DNA from: Diatrype stigma
Lineage: Eukaryota; Ascomycota; Sordariomycetes; Xylariales; Diatrypaceae
DNA length: 64,000 nt
Direction: 5' to 3'
Assembly: GCA_022225965.2 (NCBI GenBank)
Contig: JAKJXP020000041.1
Coordinates: 124,001-188,000 of the forward strand
A model generated the notes under the pieces. That model was not told the origin of the DNA. It ran no database searches and saw only the letters and a list, made by a program, of their open reading frames with translations. Every line of letters starts with the position of its first letter. Position 1 is the stretch's first letter. Position numbers and translations under genes: made by a program. Below, piece by piece: positions 12,529 through 23,155 of the stretch.

Positions 12529-14425
12529 TTCTCAGCATGGCGTTGTTATCGGCTGTTCTGGTTGTTTACATACGATAGATAATGAATGTCATCTTACCTA
12601 AGTACTTAGTTAAACAGTACCTGAATCTGAGCACTCCGCACTATAAGTCAGACGGTAGTTCGGACTACACAGTAGGACTATAGCTATATATCCCTATGAG
12701 ATGACGTCTAGGTACTTCGTAAGTATAACGTCTGTACTGCTTTTGTGTCGTCACCTTCTCAAGCATGTGTCTTGAAACATCCACTTGTGAGCAGATCAGC
12801 GTAAGAGGTTCCCAAACCAATGATGATAGATTATATCATATATCATGAGATTATACAGATTTGCATAGATATGCAGTAGATACATTACTGTAATCAATAG
12901 CTATCCCAGGCCATCCCAAGCTCTCGCAAGAGAATCGCCCAGGGCTGAACTCGAACTAATGCACGCCACACAACCTCGAAGTTACCATTGAAGCCCCCTA
13001 CTCAGCTACCGCTACCTACTGCGTCGATGTTCCATGCGACAGGCCTTGCTCATATATTGATAATTGTGCTGCAGCCTGCAAGTCCCCGTCAACAGCTGTT
13101 GAAGGTGATATTGGACGTACTGAACTGAGACTTACATGCATACATTACATGTACTTACACGACTACACGTTGATGCTACTTACTTGATCATTTCATGATC
13201 TGCTACTTACTCGTGTACACCTACTGGCCTAGCTAGCACTGGAAACAACAGGTATGACATCCATCCGAGGTCAAGAGGTATCACTCAACTTATCGTCAAG
13301 ACATCTCCTCAGTACAGTCCCCCTCCGACCTCCGACCTCCGACGATGATCCTCCGCGGAATGGCTTCCGGCTGCGACGCTGGATCGACGTAACCCGGCCC
13401 GTTTCAGTTCGCTCGGTGCAAGGCTAAACAGGCAATTCGAAGGAATCTGGGGAGTGATCGGGGCCTCTTGGCGTAGACCCCCGGTAAAGCCCCCCGTGTT
13501 TGATAAGTTTGGCGTGTAAGTTAAAGTTATAGTTACAATCACAAGCAAGTCTTCTCGGTCTCGGCGAGTCTTCATATTTTCATCTATCTACTACGTATTT
13601 CCATCTCATATACATCTCATAAGACATCAAGTGCATTTATCTCTAGGTACATATGTAGTCGCGGTAGGTTGTGAACGAATGAACGACGCGGACTACCTCG
13701 ACTAGGACCCTATAATTACCCAGTCTTCGTAGCGGTAAGCTATTTGGTCATGTACTTTACCTAGGCAAAGCTAGCACTGACCAGTGACCATGCGTGCCAT
13801 GCGCCCATATTACATAGTCTGATAGCACTACACAGTATAGATAGCATCGTCAGTTATAGTCGGGTCGCAGCTAAAGGAGGCAGTCTAAGCCCTTCCAGGT
13901 TAAAACATCCACTGCCGTTGTCTGGTTCGTAATAACTATGAGCTGTGTGGCGTGCACTCCCATGTTCGAAAAATAGGTACAATGCAACCCTGAGTTGTGA
14001 GTACGTTGCTGTGCGTAGACAATGGTTTCCAGGCACATGTATCCTGCATATAGTTCCCTCGTCTTTTCCAGCAAACGTCTGCTGGACGCCAGCTATCCCT
14101 CCATCACAGCCCACAGCACTCACAGCGGGCTCTCGTTCGGGAAGTGGAACGTCCCGAAGCGTTTGATTACTTGTATGGGGTACATTACACGCCGTAGACG
14201 CCGATAACTACTTAGATGGAGCCAAGGAAACGGATTCTACAAGTTACTTTACTAACTGAATCGTTCGACCGCTTTTCCTCTGTCCGTCTCCGTCTTCACT
14301 ACCGTTAGTTATTAGTTAGTTAACTGGTTCGCGCCGTGTATTTACTGCTGTATCATTCTGCTATATTCTCTCAGTCTCGATACAAGTTGCCCAATCAGCC
14401 GCACCACGACTGCCCCTGACTTGGA

Positions 14426-14530
14426 GTTCACGCTTCACGCCTCACGCTTAACGCTTCACGCTACACGCTACACGCTCCACGCTTAACGCCTCACGCTTCA
14501 CACTTAACGCTTCGCACTTGGCACTTTTCG
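14426..14530. repeat. Heptamer minisatellite, consensus CTNNACG, about 15 units
   Basis: About fifteen consecutive 7-bp units in perfect register with no insertions. Units include CTTCACG, CCTCACG, CTTAACG, CTACACG (twice in a row), CTCCACG, CTTAACG and CCTCACG, with decayed units CTTCGCA, CTTGGCA and CTTTTCG at the end. Almost all variation is at unit positions 2-4, while the trailing ACG is kept. This is the longest of the 7-bp arrays in the window. Confidence 0.9.
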
Positions 14531-15519
14531 GACTTCGGCCTAAACAAGGTGAAGAGCTGCTGGTTACACAGGTCCCGAGAGCCAAGAACCCAGAGCCCAA
14601 GAGCCCAAGAGCCCCAGTCAAACCCCGAACAACACGACGCTAAGGTTGGGTTGTTCACCTGTCACTCCGTACCGGCAATATCCCCCCCCCGGGCTTGCAA
14701 CTACCCTGACTCCCGCCCCCGTCCTCTGGCTAGGTGGGTGGGTCGTTTGGCAGGTTGGCAGGCAGGCTAATCCAGACTATCTCTACCCATCCCATCTCCC
14801 AAAGCGAACGCCTGCATCTCCGGGAACCTGGTGAGAGCTACACACACACTCACACACACATGCTATGCTAGGCACTTGCTCATGCAGGCAGAGCTTGAAT
14901 ATACGATACGATATAGACACGCCATCACGCACGCCATCTCTCTCTCTCCCCGGTTGGGACGTCGACATCATCTAACATTGCTCTTGTGCTGGAGCATGTG
15001 ATGGTCGAGTTTGAAGTCATTCTGGGATATATGATTGGCAATCTCCGGAGTCGATGAAAGAAGGCTCGTCTTATATAATACGATTCGTATATCCGTATAA
15101 AACACTACGGCTCTTGGCTGATCGACAACTCACCCAAGCTATCTATCTATTTACGGGCTTTCTATTGAATCATTATACTGCCGTCCTGATCTTTGCTCCC
15201 AGGGAGGACGCTATCTCCCTATCAGGCTAGGGCTCGGTTCTTTCCTACATCACAAAAGCCCCAGAGGCGTTGGGACGGCCTACCGCTGTCTGAGAAATCT
15301 GGACCACGGTTGCTCTCTGGTCTAGGTACTGAGCTCTCACCGCATCCTTGAGACCTGCTCTGTGTGCTTCTCGAACTCGTGCCTGGGTTCTAGCTTCAGA
15401 TCTCAGCCCTGTGGGGAGGTCGCAAAGCTTGAGGATCAGCAGGAAGCGGCAAAAACAGCACTGTTGAAGCGCTGTCCAAACATATCGTGATTTAGTACTG
15501 GCATCACACTGATAACAAG

Positions 15520-17630
15520 ATGGTGTACTGCGGCAAGCCTTCCAGGGGCTGTCAGATGTGCAGGTTAGTAGTACTGAGCCTCGCTGACGAGTCCTACCCC
15601 CCTCCCCGTCCTTTTAAGGAAAGAAAATATCAAGGATATGCATGCTCTCCTTCTAGTTTGACTGGCCGATAAGTGCCTGAGTCTGATCCAGTGTAAGACA
15701 TGCTGACATCTAGATATGGACTAGAACGAGGCGCATAAAATGTGATGAGACCAAGCCAACATGCAACCAATGCGCCAAATCTCGGAGACAATGTCCCGGG
15801 TATAAGGACGAGTTCGACCTGGTCTTCCGCAATGAGACCCAGGCTACCGAGCGGAGGGCTCGCAAAGCAAGTAGGAAGGCGTCGGTAGCGTCGTCGCACA
15901 AGTCGGACAAGCAGAGCCCGGAGGAAGAAGCCAGCCCGTCCACCACCACCACCACCACCACCGGCGCCGTCACGGCGCTGTCGCCGGTTTACTCGAATAG
16001 TATCTTCACGTCACCCTTGGAGCGAAAAGTGGCGCCCAGCCTGAACCTGCCGGTGGAGCAGCGGGCCACCTGCTATTTCGTCTCTAACTTCATCCTCATG
16101 CCCAAGCCGGGCAGCACCCGCGGCTTCCTAGACTTCCTCCTCCCCCTGCTGCGGCAGGAGGCCCGCACCCACGCCAGCCATCTCCAGAACGCCTTCAACG
16201 CCTGCGCGCTGGGGCTGCTCAACAACCGCGGGGGCTCCGACAGCAAGGTGGGAGAGAAGGCGCTGAACGCGTACAGCATGGCCCTCGCGGGGACGAACGC
16301 CGCGCTGCGCGACGCTGAGGGGCAAAAGGCGGACTCGACTCTGGCTGCCGTCTTGCTCCTGGGCATGTTCGAGGTAAGTCATTTCCCCGGTGGTTTTGAT
16401 TCGGGAGGCAGAAAAAGGGGATTCGACCGGTCCTTTCATACTAACTGATATCTTGCGGCGCAGAACATCACGGCTAAACAGATCGGGTTGTCGGCGTGGG
16501 GATCGCATGTCCAAGGCGCTGTCCAACTCGTCAAAGTTAGGGGTAGGAAACAGCTACGGACTAAGATCGGTCTGCTCCTGTTTATAGCTGTTCGAACCCA
16601 AATGGTCAGTCTGCCTACCTATCTACCCCTGACCGTCCCCAACTCCCCATCCCCCCTTTTTTGAACTATCGTATGTCTTTAAGTATTGGCACCAATCACT
16701 AACGTCCTTGCCTTCCCTCCTTCCAGATAATACACACCCTCAGCTCGTCGAAGTCGCCCGACATGAGCACGCAGTGGTGGCTAGAGGACGCGGTGAACAA
16801 CCGGGAGGCGGCGCAGTGCCAGCGGGTGTGCATCAAGGTAGGCGAGCTGCGCGGCGAAGTGAACCGGCTGATGGAGACGGGGTCGCTGGCGCCGCGGACG
16901 GCGGAGGGCGTGGCCCTGGTGCTGGACCTGATCCGGCGGTGCCAGGCGGTGGACGGCGAGGCCGTGGCGTGGATCGAGGCGTTGCCCGACTACTGGCGGT
17001 ACCGGACGGTGGCGTGGGAGGAGGACCACGCGCCCCCTGGGGGCGACTGGGGCCGGGCCGAGGTGTTCCCCGGGCGCGTCGACGTCTACACCGACTTCTA
17101 CATCGGCAGCGTCTGGAACATGATCCGCACGTCGCGCCTCATCGCCCACTCGCTCATCGTGCGTCTCGCCGCCTGGGCCTGCAGCCCCGTCGACTACCGC
17201 ACCACGCCCGAGTACGCCGCCGCCGCCCGCGTCTGCGTCGACATCATCGCCGATATCGTCGCCGCCGCCCCCTACCACCTCGGCTACCACCTCAAGCGCG
17301 GCGGAAAGCACATGCACATGCACATGCACAACAACAACATGGGCGCGAGTAATAGTAGTGGTAGTAGTACCGGTAAAACGACAGCCCAGCAGCAAAACAA
17401 TACGATGATCACGGCGACGACGACGCCGACATCGAACCTCGGCAACTTCGCCTGCGGCGAGGAGGAGAGCGCCAAGGCCCTGTCCGGCGACTTCCTCATC
17501 TGGCCCCTCGTGTGCATCATGACGCAGGATTACACGACGGACGCCCAGCGCGCGTGGGCTCAGGGCAGGTTGAAGTACATTGGCAATGAGCTCGGCATCA
17601 AGTACGCTCACGTCTTGAATGGGGTACGTC

Positions 17631-17683
<53 letters not shown>

Positions 17684-17826
17684 ATTGCATGGCATGGTTC
17701 GGCATGGTTCGGTTCGGTTGGGTATAGCATGACCGGCATCAGGGACGGGCGGGTGGGGTGAACCATTGGAACAGAACAGACTGGATTGGGATATTTCACA
17801 TATCATAGGAGTTTGGAACTACGTAG
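15520..17826 (+). CDS. Zn2Cys6 fungal transcription factor
   Basis: Exons are 15520-15563, 15725-16373, 16464-16604, 16727-17623 and a last exon 17809-17826 that codes five residues and the stop; about 582 aa. The zinc cluster is split by the first intron: Cys11, 14, 21, 28, 31 and 38 give C-x2-C-x6-C-x6-C-x2-C-x6-C exactly. A Ser/Thr/Lys-rich linker with a poly-Thr stretch follows, then a helical region that fits the Fungal_trans_2 regulatory domain (from about residue 110 to the end). This arrangement is typical of small-pathway regulators; the target is unknown. A His-Met/Asn/Ser/Gln low-complexity insert from microsatellite expansion interrupts the C-terminal part (about 17310-17430). The last intron contains a run of 46 T. 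The tiny terminal exon is the least certain part of the model; reading on without splicing would enter the poly-T. Confidence 0.82.
17636..17681. repeat. 46-bp poly-T run in the last intron of the Zn2Cys6 gene
   Basis: An uninterrupted T run starting 12 bases after the intron donor. A transcribed run of 46 T is far longer than a normal polypyrimidine tract and lies at the 5' end of the intron rather than near the acceptor. Its length in the assembly may be inexact. Confidence 0.9.
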
Positions 17827-19249
17827 GGAGGCCTGTCTACATGGCATAGCGTGGCGGCTTTGGGCGTTGATTCTGGAATTCATGAATTTGGCATGGCGGA
17901 ACTGGAACGGAGTTCGTTCATACGAGGGGATGCATATCTGCCATATACATATAGGCGATGATCCAGCAGAGCACGAGAGACAGGGAGCATATGTAGGGGA
18001 AGCATTTCACGATATTGGCTGGCTGTTGGTTCATGTTGGACGAATGCTAGGTAGATACCGATCACCTACTCCTAAACTGACTACCTGACGACTTACATAT
18101 CCATACGCCAGTTACTTGTATATATAGCACGAGAAAAGAACCGTTTACTATACTTGGAAAGCTTGTCCTTTATTCCATGAACTATCTTACCTCATCAGTT
18201 CAGGAGGCTCTGGCTCGCCGAACCGCACCGCGTCATGGGAGTTTTCCCCGTCAAGTCATCGGATCTTTGGAATCGAACTGTATGTGCCTAGCTATAGCTA
18301 TGGCTATGGCCCACGGTCATCCATCTCTTATCGAGACGAGACGAGACACTTCAGGGCCTACCTCGCCATTTCCTCCTTTCTACTAGGCTCGGGAGTTTGC
18401 TGCTCCCTCCTGTTATTATACCTGCTACTTAACCCTGGCCGTTTTTTCAGGTCAGCGCCAGCGCCAGCGCCAGCAGCGTTCTCGATACCTCTCCTAAAAG
18501 TTGGCCTCGTCAGGAGGTAGGTAAAGATGGACTTACACTTCATACCTAGGATCAACAGAGGAGCTACCAACTTATCTACTTACATATTCAGCGCTACACA
18601 ATCTCACAGCATAAGCCCACTTCACTGAGTAGTCAAGTAAACACCAACTAAAGCCAAGCAAAGGACACACACACAGAGATAATGAACGGAATCAATTGAG
18701 AATCAAAGTCTAAATATCCCAGTGAGTGCGCACTCCCAGCCAGATCCGCAACCGCAACCGCAACCGCAACCGCACCCGCGACGGCGCCCGCGGCCCACAG
18801 CAACGCGCCCGTCGGATTACGCCAATACGCGGTACCACCGCCGCTACCATCCATGCATAAATCACCACCCACCAGCATCGCATCGGGCGGTGAATCGATC
18901 TCTCGGCGGAGACCTACATGTATGGAATATGCCCAATCTATAGCGTGTGTGTGTGATATCCGCACAAGCGTAGTCCCCTCCCTTCCTTTTACCTTATGCC
19001 AGCTTTTTGTTTGTCGTTGTGTTGCGCCGCGCATCTTGTACGCAGTGATATAAAAGGCAGTCCGTCATGCCATCCCATCTCGTACTCTAATCTACGTACG
19101 AGCGAGCGGGCTGTAATAGTGACGGGTTGTTTTATCTTCTCCCATGACACCCATAGCGTCTAGACTCACACAACCTATCCTCTTATTCAAGGCATGTGAA
19201 TCTCTATCCTGAGTTGCTGACCTGGGCGGGAAACCAGAAGTCTTAGATC
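17827..19249. other. Intergenic spacer between convergent TF and ARB1
   Basis: I see no coding region. Simple repeats include a GCGCCA run near 18456-18474, CGCAAC x4 at about 18747-18772 and GACGA repeats near 18331. The 3' ends of the two convergent genes lie here. Confidence 0.65.
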
Positions 19250-21271
19250 TTAGACGGCACCGGCCGCCACCATCTTCTTCCTCAGGTAGTTCTTGTACTC
19301 TCCTATCGTGCCGTTCCATGGCTTGATCGTCTTGTTCTCACAGACCAAGATCTCCTTGGCGATTCTGTCGAGCAATCTGTTGGAGCACATTAGTACTGGT
19401 AATCATAGCATGGGTTATTCCACTCTCCTGTGAAAACTTACCTGAAATCGTGGGACACGACGATAACACCACCAGTGAAGTGCTCAATGGCGTCAGCAAG
19501 AGCATCGATCGTGGGAATATCCAGACCGTTGGTCGGTTCGTCGAGAAGAAGCATGTTAGGACCATCAATGGCTAACAAGGAGAAAACAATTCGACTCTTC
19601 TGGCCTTCGGAAAGAGTGCCCATGAGGGCGGTCTGCGTGGGGCCCGAAACACCGTACCGGCCAAGTTGCTGTCTCCAGTACTGGTAGTCCTGCGACTTCT
19701 CCCTATATCTGTCGCGGACGAAGTCCAGAGCGCTCTTGGTCAGGTCGAGCTGTTCGGCACTGTGCTGGGAGTACATGCCGAGCTTCAAGTGCGTGTGACG
19801 GCTGACGACACCAGAGGTAGGCGAAAGCTTGCCGGTCATCAGACGAAGCAGAGTACTCTTTCCAACACCGTTGGGGCCGACCAGGGCCGACCGCGAATCC
19901 ATATCGAAACCAAGGTCAATGTTCCGGTACAGGTCGTCCTTGGGGTCGCCGGAATAAGAGAAGGTAACATTGTCGAACGACAACACAGGCGGCGGGAGCT
20001 TGTCAACGTCAGTGAATCGGAAGGTGAAGTTTCTCTCTTCCTTGACTTCCTCAATGAGACCGTCTGCAACCATCTTGTCGAGAATCTTCTGGCGCGACTT
20101 GGCCTGTCGGACCAAGTTGGCATATGTTCCTGCACTAGCGATGAACTCCTTGATGTGCTTGATTTCATCTTGTTGCTTCTTGTAGGCCGTCATCTGGTTG
20201 ACCTCCTGCTCCTGGCGGGTCTTGACGTAGGAGTCGAAGTTACCACCATAGTACATGAGCTGCTGCTTTCGCATGTCGATCATGGTGGTGCAGACACCGT
20301 TGATGAAATCCTGCGAGTGGGAAACCAGCACCAACGTACGCTCCCACTTCTTCAAGTATTCCTCCAGCCACACGCAAGCCTCAAGATCCAAATGGGCAGT
20401 AGGGTCGTCGAGCAGCAGCAGCGTGGGCTTGACGAACAGAGCCTTGGCAAGGGCGACTCGCATACGCCAACCACCGGACATGTCCTTCGTCTTCTTGTGG
20501 ATCGTGACCTTGTTGAATCCAAGACCAGTCAGGATGAGGGAGGCTCGGGTGGCAAAGGTCGAGGGGTCCATCTTGTCCATGTGCTGCAGAGAGAGATAAC
20601 ACGGTCAGCACTCGGTACGCGTTTGAAGTTCCGAACGGTAGTGAAGTGAAAAGTATACATACCTCGTAGATATCCATCAACACGGGACTATCGGGGCCTT
20701 CTTCCTCGAGGAGGGTTTCAGCTAGCTTATCCAAACGGTCCATCTCCTTCTCGGCTTCCCTGACGACCCATTCCAGGGCACCGAGTTCAGAAGGCGGGGC
20801 GCCTTCGTTGAGGAGGTAGATATCGACATGCTCTGGGATGGGATACTCGCGGGCGGCAATAGCCTTGAGAAGAGTACTCTTTCCGCAACCGTTCTCACCG
20901 AGCAGACCATAACGACGACCGAAAGACAACTCCAGGTCGGTCTCGTTCAGTAGGACTCGGCCGTGGAAGGTCAAGCTGGCACTGCTGATCTTGACGTCTC
21001 TGCTCGAGGGGATGGAAGCGAGCACACCGGTGGTGATTCTGTCAGACAAGCCGTGCTTGTCCTCTTGGGCAGCCAGACGCTTGGCCGCCTCTAGCTTGGA
21101 ACCCGAGGTGGCGACGTCCTCATCGGCGGCATCGTCACCGGCTTCCGAGTTGGCCTTGGATGCAGCCTTGGACGAGGCCTTGGACCGCGAGACGAGAGTC
21201 TTCTTCTCGGGCTTGTCCTTGCCGCTAGCAGCCTTCTTGGCGAGCCTCTTCTCTTTCGATGAAGAAATCAT
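19250..21271 (-). CDS. ARB1: ABC-F ATPase ARB1 (ABCF2), ribosome biogenesis
   Basis: Exons are 21271-20663, 20583-19442 and 19376-19250, giving 625 aa (yeast Arb1 is about 610). Arb1 is a soluble twin-cassette ABC ATPase that shuttles between nucleus and cytoplasm and supports 40S and 60S maturation. An N-terminal Lys/Ala/Ser-rich charged extension of about 85 residues precedes cassette 1: Walker [10 protein letters not shown], signature MSGGWRMR, Walker [13 protein letters not shown]. Cassette 2 follows: Walker [10 protein letters not shown], signature LSEGQKSR, Walker [12 protein letters not shown], then VVSHDF. Cassette 1 has Asp in the usual catalytic Glu place after Walker B. A charged helical linker with [14 protein letters not shown] joins the cassettes, as expected for ABC-F. 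There are no membrane segments. The C-terminus is short and basic. The first start codon fits: no in-frame ATG lies just upstream. Confidence 0.95.
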
Positions 21272-21769
21272 ATTGACGGTTGGGTCTTTGTTATGCTTTT
21301 CTTGTCGGTGTCGAAAGCCCAGGCGAAGAGGCGAAGAGGCAGGAGGCAGGAGGTAATAGGGCACGGGGCGAGGTTGGAGGATCGGGAGTGTTGATGGGAT
21401 GGCCGAGTAATGCAAGTACGAAGTAAAGGAATTCTTCTACTACGTAAATTTATTACCCCGCTTAAGTAGGAGAAGTGTGTGTGTAGTGGATGGAAGGTGT
21501 GGATGGTGCAGGTGGTGGGTGGGTTTTCCAACTCGATTTTACAAATGAATGCGACCGAGTCAAAGGCACGTAAGCCGGTTAGTTGGTCGGCTACTTTTAG
21601 TACTTATAGTCAGTCAACAGTCGGTCGGCAGGACTGACAGGCTGGATCGACTATGCAGGTAGGGAAGGGGAAGGGATTCTGAGCTCCTTCACAACCGAAT
21701 GAAAATGTGTAGGTGTCAAGGTTTGTTGCGGTGTCAGAGGATATTTTCAGAGAGCACTATTGGTATGTA

Positions 21770-21803
21770 GGTATGTATGTATGTATGTATTTATGTATGT
21801 ATG
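21770..21803. repeat. ATGT tetranucleotide microsatellite
   Basis: An imperfect (ATGT)n run with one ATTT unit, in non-coding DNA. Confidence 0.85.
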
Positions 21804-21874
21804 CACAATACCTAGACAGGCGATTGCAGAGTTTGCCTTGGCTCTACGAGGAAGTTTGTAGGCCGCCTCGAAGC

Positions 21875-21889
21875 AGGTACTTCGTACCT
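21875..21889. repeat. Palindromic copy of the dispersed TACTTCGTA motif
   Basis: AGGTAC-TTC-GTACCT is a perfect 6-bp inverted repeat around TTC. The core TACTTCGTA also occurs within 2539-2552, 12708-12721 and 40304-40317, and in reverse orientation at 21417-21425 and 54587-54595. Confidence 0.75.
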
Positions 21890-22003
21890 ATTGTAAGAAG
21901 TTTCGAGGACTTTCAAAGTCACAGGAGGGCAATGACGGAGGGAAGAACCACCAACTGCCTACTACCTATGCCTACTACATACCCGTACCTTAGCCACCTA
22001 AGC

Positions 22004-22054
22004 TGCCCGCTTGTCCACTGCCCGCCTGTCCACTGCCCACTGTCCACTGTCCAC
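22004..22054. repeat. Heptamer tandem repeat, TGYCCAC
   Basis: Alternating TGTCCAC and TGCCCAC-like units. The last four (22027-22054) are in exact 7-bp register; the first two spacer units are 8 bp. Confidence 0.8.
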
Positions 22055-23155
22055 CCACCCACTTGGAGGGGCGATCGTTGGTGGGCTGGTGGGTTGTGGG
22101 GCTTGGCGTTGGTGGGCTGTGGCCCTGTCACCAGCCAATAGCGGCAGACTTTATGAAATTTTTATCCTTCTTGAAAAACCTCTTAATGCAGCTGCTTGCA
22201 TTGGCCGACATTGATAAGCGATAGCGGCCTTATATACTTGGCTATCCGACCATGGCGCCTGCCTACAGTACGCAGCTACGCTGTGATCTTGGCTTGGGCA
22301 GATGCGGATTAGTGCGGCATTAGTTAGAGCATTAGGTATGGATTTGTGTCCATTGACGTCAGCGATGCGTTCCCCCTTTTCCCTACATAAGCCCCTACAT
22401 AAGCAGATGAGTATACCTATATGCCTATAGGTAGTCTAGGTATGTAGGCTGCAGATGCATGAAACACATAGATCATGTATGTAGATGGCACGTAGTAGGT
22501 AATATTCATCGATTGGTGTACTTGCTCGCAGGCAGGCAGGTAGGCAGACTGACCACATCCTCTATCGTGCTCATGCTCATGCTCATGCTCGTGCTCATGA
22601 TCAAGATCTTAATCCTACATACCATCCATCTGGATACATAGAACAAGCAAGCATAATGGAAGCTGATAGCTAAGTAGCCACGGTACCTCGTTTTCCCTGC
22701 GTGGCCTATGTAGCCTTCTCTATCCCTCACCCTCGCCCTGTCTTGTCTCTGCTCATGTAAGAGAAGGAAGAAAAAGTTGTAGTAGTAGTAATAATAATAA
22801 ACAATATGCTGATGTGTTTTTCCTTTTCGTCTTGCTCCTGGGAGGATGGGATGCACACATTGTCCGGCGGCCCCCGATCCGATCCGATCAGGCCAGTGTC
22901 TAGCTGACATGATGACTGCGTCGCAAACCCCCTTCTTCCCTCTTCCCTCTTTCCCTTTCCCTGTTCCATCTTGTATGAACGCCGACCGAATACGAATGAA
23001 GACAAAGATAATGCAAATCAACGCTTGATATCGTCTTTTGGTACAAGAGCCACATGGCATACATAGTAGTTCGGTTCCATCCGGACCGTGCCATCGGCAT
23101 CTTAAAGAATGACACTACAGCTGTGTCATTGTGTAGTGGCGGCTTCGAGTAGCGG

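Larger units (their letters stand above)
7084..15519. other. 8.4-kb stretch without a recognisable gene
   Basis: I find no open frame here with family resemblance, convincing splicing, or more than about 90 codons. The first 250 bp are purine-rich (GGGAGGGA-type runs) and probably hold the POM152 3' end. Other content: a CA-rich microsatellite (12236-12315), CCAAGGT x4 (12501-12528), a 15-unit heptamer array (14426-14530), an 8-bp AGAGCCCA-type repeat near 14580-14620, a pyrimidine-rich tract (12045-12120), and a copy of the dispersed 9-mer TACTTCGTA within 12708-12721. Base composition is mixed rather than uniformly AT-rich, so this does not look like a heavily RIP-mutated transposon block. 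Confidence 0.6.
21272..23155. other. Intergenic spacer upstream of ARB1 and downstream of INO80
   Basis: This holds the ARB1 promoter and the INO80 3' end. Contents are simple repeats: ATGT tetramers (about 21770-21803), TGYCCAC heptamers (22004-22054), a 12-bp CCCTACATAAGC duplication near 22381-22404, a CATGCT run near 22570 and an AGT/AAT trinucleotide run near 22780. Two dispersed 9-mer copies lie at 21417-21425 and within 21875-21890. A 184-codon minus frame at 22506-23060 is low complexity and I do not call it a gene. Confidence 0.65.

Noticed and set aside
12930..13030. tRNA-like pattern on the minus strand (box A-like TAGCTGAGTAGG, box B-like GTTCGAGTTC)
   Set aside because: The acceptor and T stems do not pair and spacing is poor; at best a decayed tRNA relic.
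16781..17806. 341-codon minus frame opposite the Zn2Cys6 gene
   Set aside because: It runs through the poly-T intron as poly-Lys and follows GC-rich third positions of the sense gene; it is a shadow frame.
19666..20649. 327-codon plus frame opposite ARB1
   Set aside because: Antisense to a highly conserved ABC-F gene, with no resemblance to any family.
22506..23060. 184-codon minus frame after INO80
   Set aside because: Low complexity (poly-Tyr and SMSMSM from simple repeats), in the INO80 3' region.
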